A stretch of 34,630 nucleotides of DNA from positions 1-34,630 of the forward strand of contig JAQUYR010000006.1 in the NCBI GenBank assembly GCA_028691715.1. The letters run 5' to 3'. Below are positions 32,248 to 34,630 of this stretch, one piece after another. Each line of letters starts with the position of its first letter. The stretch's first letter is position 1. Both the position numbers and the translations under genes were made by a program. The notes under the pieces were generated by a model. That model did not search any database. It was given only the letters and a program-made list of their open reading frames with translations, and had not been told where the DNA came from. This stretch comes from Bacilli bacterium (GTDB lineage: Bacteria; Bacillota_I; Bacilli_A; ML615J-28; CAG-698).

Positions 32248-32805
32248 TTATACCACATTTTTAACTTTTTGGCTACCCTTTTTTGATGATAAATACTTTT
32301 GATAAATATCATCTGCTAGATCGTTCAAATCAGTGTTTTCATTAATGATTAAGTAATCAACATTAATATTATCCTTAACAAACACCTTACGATCATTAGC
32401 TATTCTTTTCTCTATTTGCTCTCTAGTATCACCACGATTAGCCATTCTCAGTATTCTTGTTTCTTCAATGGTATCAAGGTAAACCGAGTAGATTTCATCA
32501 GGCATTTTATCAATAAATGATTGTAAGCCATTCAAATCGAGAACTACTATCTTTTCAAAAGAAACATCTTTTTTTCTTGTTCCATAATAATTATTATTAT
32601 AATAGGTGGTCTCAACGAATTCATCTTTTTCCTTCATTTCCAAAAATTGGGAAGTCGAAACAAAATTATAGGAAACACCATTCGTCTCATTAATTCTAAT
32701 AGGTCTAGTTGTATAGGTAACAACTCTCTTCATATTGTATTTTTTTATCAAAATATTGGCGATTTCGGTTTTACCACTTGCGCTAGGTCCTACTAAAATT
32801 AACAT
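32248..32805 (-). CDS. Guanylate kinase-like P-loop kinase
   Basis: Protein of 185 residues with Walker A LVGPSASGKTEIA at the very N-terminus, then VTYTTRPIRINETNGVSYNF, which parallels the STRxPRxGExxGxDYxF GMP-binding region of guanylate kinase. EFVETTYYNNNYYGT follows (compare the YGT motif), then VVLDLNGLQSF and RMANRGDTREQIEKRI. It lacks the SV of the usual SGVGK segment and has Thr-Thr-Arg. It may be the housekeeping Gmk or a second diverged copy; this cannot be decided without the rest of the genome. AGGAG lies 6 bases before the ATG. It sits between a zinc-ribbon protein and pduL. Confidence 0.78.
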   Translation of the reverse strand: MLILVGPSASGKTEIANILIKKYNMKRVVTYTTRPIRINETNGVSYNFVSTSQFLEMKEKDEFVETTYYNNNYYGTRKKDVSFEKIVVLDLNGLQSFIDKMPDEIYSVYLDTIEETRILRMANRGDTREQIEKRIANDRKVFVKDNINVDYLIINENTDLNDLADDIYQKYLSSKKGSQKVKNVV

Positions 32806-32818
32806 AATTCTCTCCTAC

Positions 32819-33313
32819 TCAATCGATTGATCTTCCACAGCTATTACAGTATTTGGCATCGCTGTCATTTTCTTCACCACAATACCTACAGGTCTTCACC
32901 AATAATTTACCGCAATTATCGCAATATTTAGCATCCTTAGAATTAAATTCACCACAGTTAGAACATTTAATCTTTTCTTTTTTTACTTCATTGATTGTTG
33001 AAGCGATTTGTTCTTTAGTACCATCCAACAAATAGTTGGCAGTATCCTTGACAACAGGAGATATTTCTTTGCTTGTGTATCTAGCAACTGATCCCATATA
33101 ACCCATATTTAGACAAACGGCTCCACCAAATATTAGAGGAAGGCCGATGAAACAACAGAAAAACAAACTCGGTGTTCCAAATGTAGCAGCTGCTGAGAAC
33201 AGAGAAACCATACCAATAATCACTAAAATAATCCCAGGAATTAATAATAGGAAGCCAATAGCTCGAAATTTATTCCTTGCTTTTTGATTTTGTTCTATAT
33301 CTTTTTTATTCAT
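32819..33313 (-). CDS. Membrane protein with two C-terminal zinc ribbons
   Basis: Protein of 164 residues. A short hydrophilic N-terminus is followed by two membrane helices (about 17-40 and 45-70), a cytoplasmic linker (KEISPVVKDTANYLLDG), then two zinc-ribbon modules. Each has two CxxC pairs (CSNCGEFN ... YCDNCGK and CRYCGEEN ... YCNSCGR). Function is unknown; such double zinc ribbons often mediate protein contacts. The ATG at 33313 has GAGG 6 bases upstream; a GTG at 33325 is in frame but less likely. First gene of the unit with the guanylate kinase-like gene and pduL. Confidence 0.83.
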   Translation of the reverse strand: MNKKDIEQNQKARNKFRAIGFLLLIPGIILVIIGMVSLFSAAATFGTPSLFFCCFIGLPLIFGGAVCLNMGYMGSVARYTSKEISPVVKDTANYLLDGTKEQIASTINEVKKEKIKCSNCGEFNSKDAKYCDNCGKLLVKTCRYCGEENDSDAKYCNSCGRSID

Positions 33314-33337
33314 TTTATACCTCACAACTTCTTCTCT

Positions 33338-33366
33338 ATTCTACTATAAACAAAGGTAAATTGCAA
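33338..33366 (-). promoter_or_regulatory. Promoter of the zinc-ribbon/guanylate kinase-like/pduL unit
   Basis: Minus-strand TTGCAA (33361-33366), 17-base spacer and TAGAAT (33338-33343). Confidence 0.65.
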
Positions 33367-33412
33367 GGTAAAACAGAAATTATACTGTTATATTAACGAT
33401 ATCCTTTTAATA

Positions 33413-33439
33413 AGAAAAAGAAGCAAAAAATGCTTCTTT
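33413..33439 (-). terminator. Rho-independent terminator after the ABC exporter
   Basis: Nine-bp stem AAAGAAGCA/TGCTTCTTT (33431-33439 with 33417-33425, 5-base loop) followed by TTCTTATT on the minus strand. It overlaps the stop codon. Confidence 0.85.
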
Positions 33440-34630
33440 ATATTTGATTACCAGCAAATTGGGTTTGATATAATTCATAATATCTCCCCTTTTGCTCTAG
33501 TAATTCTTTATGATTACCCTTCTCAACTACCATTCCCTGATCCATAACGATGATGACATCAGCATCCTGAATAGTTGATAATCGATGGGCAATTATTAGG
33601 CTAGTTCTATTCTTCATCAAAGCAATCATCGCATCCTGAATATTCTTTTCTGTTCTTGTGTCGACGCTTGATGTTGCTTCATCAAGAATTAGAATTTTAG
33701 GATCAGCTAAGATGGCTCTAGCGATTGATAATAATTGACGTTGACCATGGCTTAAATTACTTCCAGATTCACTTAGCATTGTGTTATATCTTTCAGGCAA
33801 TCTCTCAATGAAATAATTCGAATTACTCATTTCAGCACTCTTAATGATATCGTCCATATCGGATTCTAATCTGCCATAACGAATATTTTGTTCAATTGTC
33901 TCAGAAAACAAAACTGTATCTTGAAGAACAATTGAAACCATTTGGCGAAGCTCTTTTTTGGGAATATCGTTGATGTTTATGCCGTCAATAGTAATGCTAC
34001 CACTATCAACATCATAAAATCTCATCAACAAATTAACTACTGTTGTTTTACCACTTCCAGTTGCTCCAACAAGAGCGATTTTTTGACCAGGCTTTACCTC
34101 AAGATTAAAATCCTTCAGTACTTGTTCTCCGTGTACATAGGAAAAATTGACATCCTTAAAAGAGATATTACCAATAAATGGTTTTTCTTTAACTGAAATC
34201 TTTCCATCATCAACTTCCAAAGGACAATCCATAATTTCAAATACTCTTTCAGCTGCCGCCATAGAAGATTGAATTTGTGACCATAAATTGGCAATTTCAA
34301 TTATAGGTCGAGAAAATCTCTTTGAATACTGAATAAACATTTGAAGGACACCGATTGTTACTATGCTTCCTCCAACAGTCCAGCTTCCCAGTGTATTACC
34401 AGTAGCAGCTAACCAGCCACCAAATCCACAAATCAAAAGGAAACTAAAGTTATTGATAAATCCCATTAAAGGTCCCATAACTCCACCCAAAATTTGAGCC
34501 TTGATTCCTGTCTTCTTCAGACTTTCACTGGTCTCATTGAACTTTGTTTCAACTATTTTTTCCTTTGAATAAGCTGTAACAGTTTTATAACCTGTGACCA
34601 TCTCTTCAACATGACCATTTAAACTTCCCA
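33438..34630 (-). CDS. ABC exporter, fused membrane/ATPase protein, C-terminal part (clipped)
   Basis: The frame is open to the window edge and reads GSLNGHVEEMVTGYKTV before the first internal Met, a known segment of the membrane domain, so the N-terminus lies outside. What is visible is the last part of a six-helix membrane domain (about 140 residues) and a whole ATPase domain. The ATPase has Walker A VGATGSGKTT, the Q-loop Gln in IVLQDT, signature LSHGQRQLLSIARAI (LSHGQ instead of LSGGQ), Walker B ILILDEATSSVD and the H-loop IAHRLST. It belongs to the MsbA/LmrA-like exporters; such proteins often work as heterodimers with a neighbouring gene, which would lie beyond the edge. The substrate is unknown. 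Confidence 0.94.
   Translation of the reverse strand, partial: GSLNGHVEEMVTGYKTVTAYSKEKIVETKFNETSESLKKTGIKAQILGGVMGPLMGFINNFSFLLICGFGGWLAATGNTLGSWTVGGSIVTIGVLQMFIQYSKRFSRPIIEIANLWSQIQSSMAAAERVFEIMDCPLEVDDGKISVKEKPFIGNISFKDVNFSYVHGEQVLKDFNLEVKPGQKIALVGATGSGKTTVVNLLMRFYDVDSGSITIDGININDIPKKELRQMVSIVLQDTVLFSETIEQNIRYGRLESDMDDIIKSAEMSNSNYFIERLPERYNTMLSESGSNLSHGQRQLLSIARAILADPKILILDEATSSVDTRTEKNIQDAMIALMKNRTSLIIAHRLSTIQDADVIIVMDQGMVVEKGNHKELLEQKGRYYELYQTQFAGNQI

Noticed and set aside
1-34630. CRISPR arrays, insertion sequences, prophage or rRNA genes.
   Set aside because: No regularly spaced repeats, transposase, integrase, phage structural genes or rRNA-like sequence were seen on either strand.

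Overview
The window reads as chromosomal DNA of a low-GC Gram-positive bacterium (Bacillota), probably a Mollicutes-related lineage of Bacilli. The support is the very AT-rich sequence, strong AGGAGG-type ribosome binding sites, consensus SigA-type promoters, and Bacillus-like neighbourhoods: cysS-mrnC-rlmB-sigH-rpmG, rplM-rpsI and ytxK-ackA. TGA is used as a stop in several genes and tryptophan is encoded by TGG, so the code is standard and Mycoplasma/Spiroplasma are excluded. The exact order or family cannot be read from this window. No rRNA, insertion sequence, prophage or CRISPR array was seen. Nearly every gene lies on the minus strand; yidD is the only plus-strand gene I accept.

Layout from the left: a clipped rpmG (L33) with its own promoter; the operon cysS-mrnC-rlmB-sigH; a two-component system (response regulator, kinase) whose promoter carries an 11-bp direct repeat; rplM-rpsI behind a structured leader; a two-gene pyrophosphatase-like/MazG operon; pfkA-metG-yitT; dnaE; a tandem pair of large membrane-anchored surface proteins; metallophosphoesterase-ytxK-ackA; and yidD, convergent with and overlapping a secreted Ig-like-domain protein.

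The second half holds a PII-like protein with a CPA2 cation:proton antiporter, a NUDIX hydrolase with a secreted calcineurin-like phosphoesterase, and a small AT-rich islet (about 27.7-29.3 kb). The islet contains a DUF3467-like gene, two tandem paralogous small membrane proteins and two frame-broken relics of one shared sequence. After it come a P-loop kinase-like gene, tRNA-Lys(CUU), a MATE transporter, a zinc-ribbon protein/guanylate kinase-like/PduL operon, and the C-terminal part of an ABC exporter that runs off the right edge.

Metabolically, PduL and AckA together would convert acetyl-CoA to acetate with ATP gain, and PfkA indicates glycolysis, which suggests a fermenter. I found no clear-cut new multigene system. 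The best candidates for novelty are the surface-protein pair, the PII-like/antiporter pair, the 27.7-29.3 kb islet, and the terminator directly abutting the MATE ribosome binding site.
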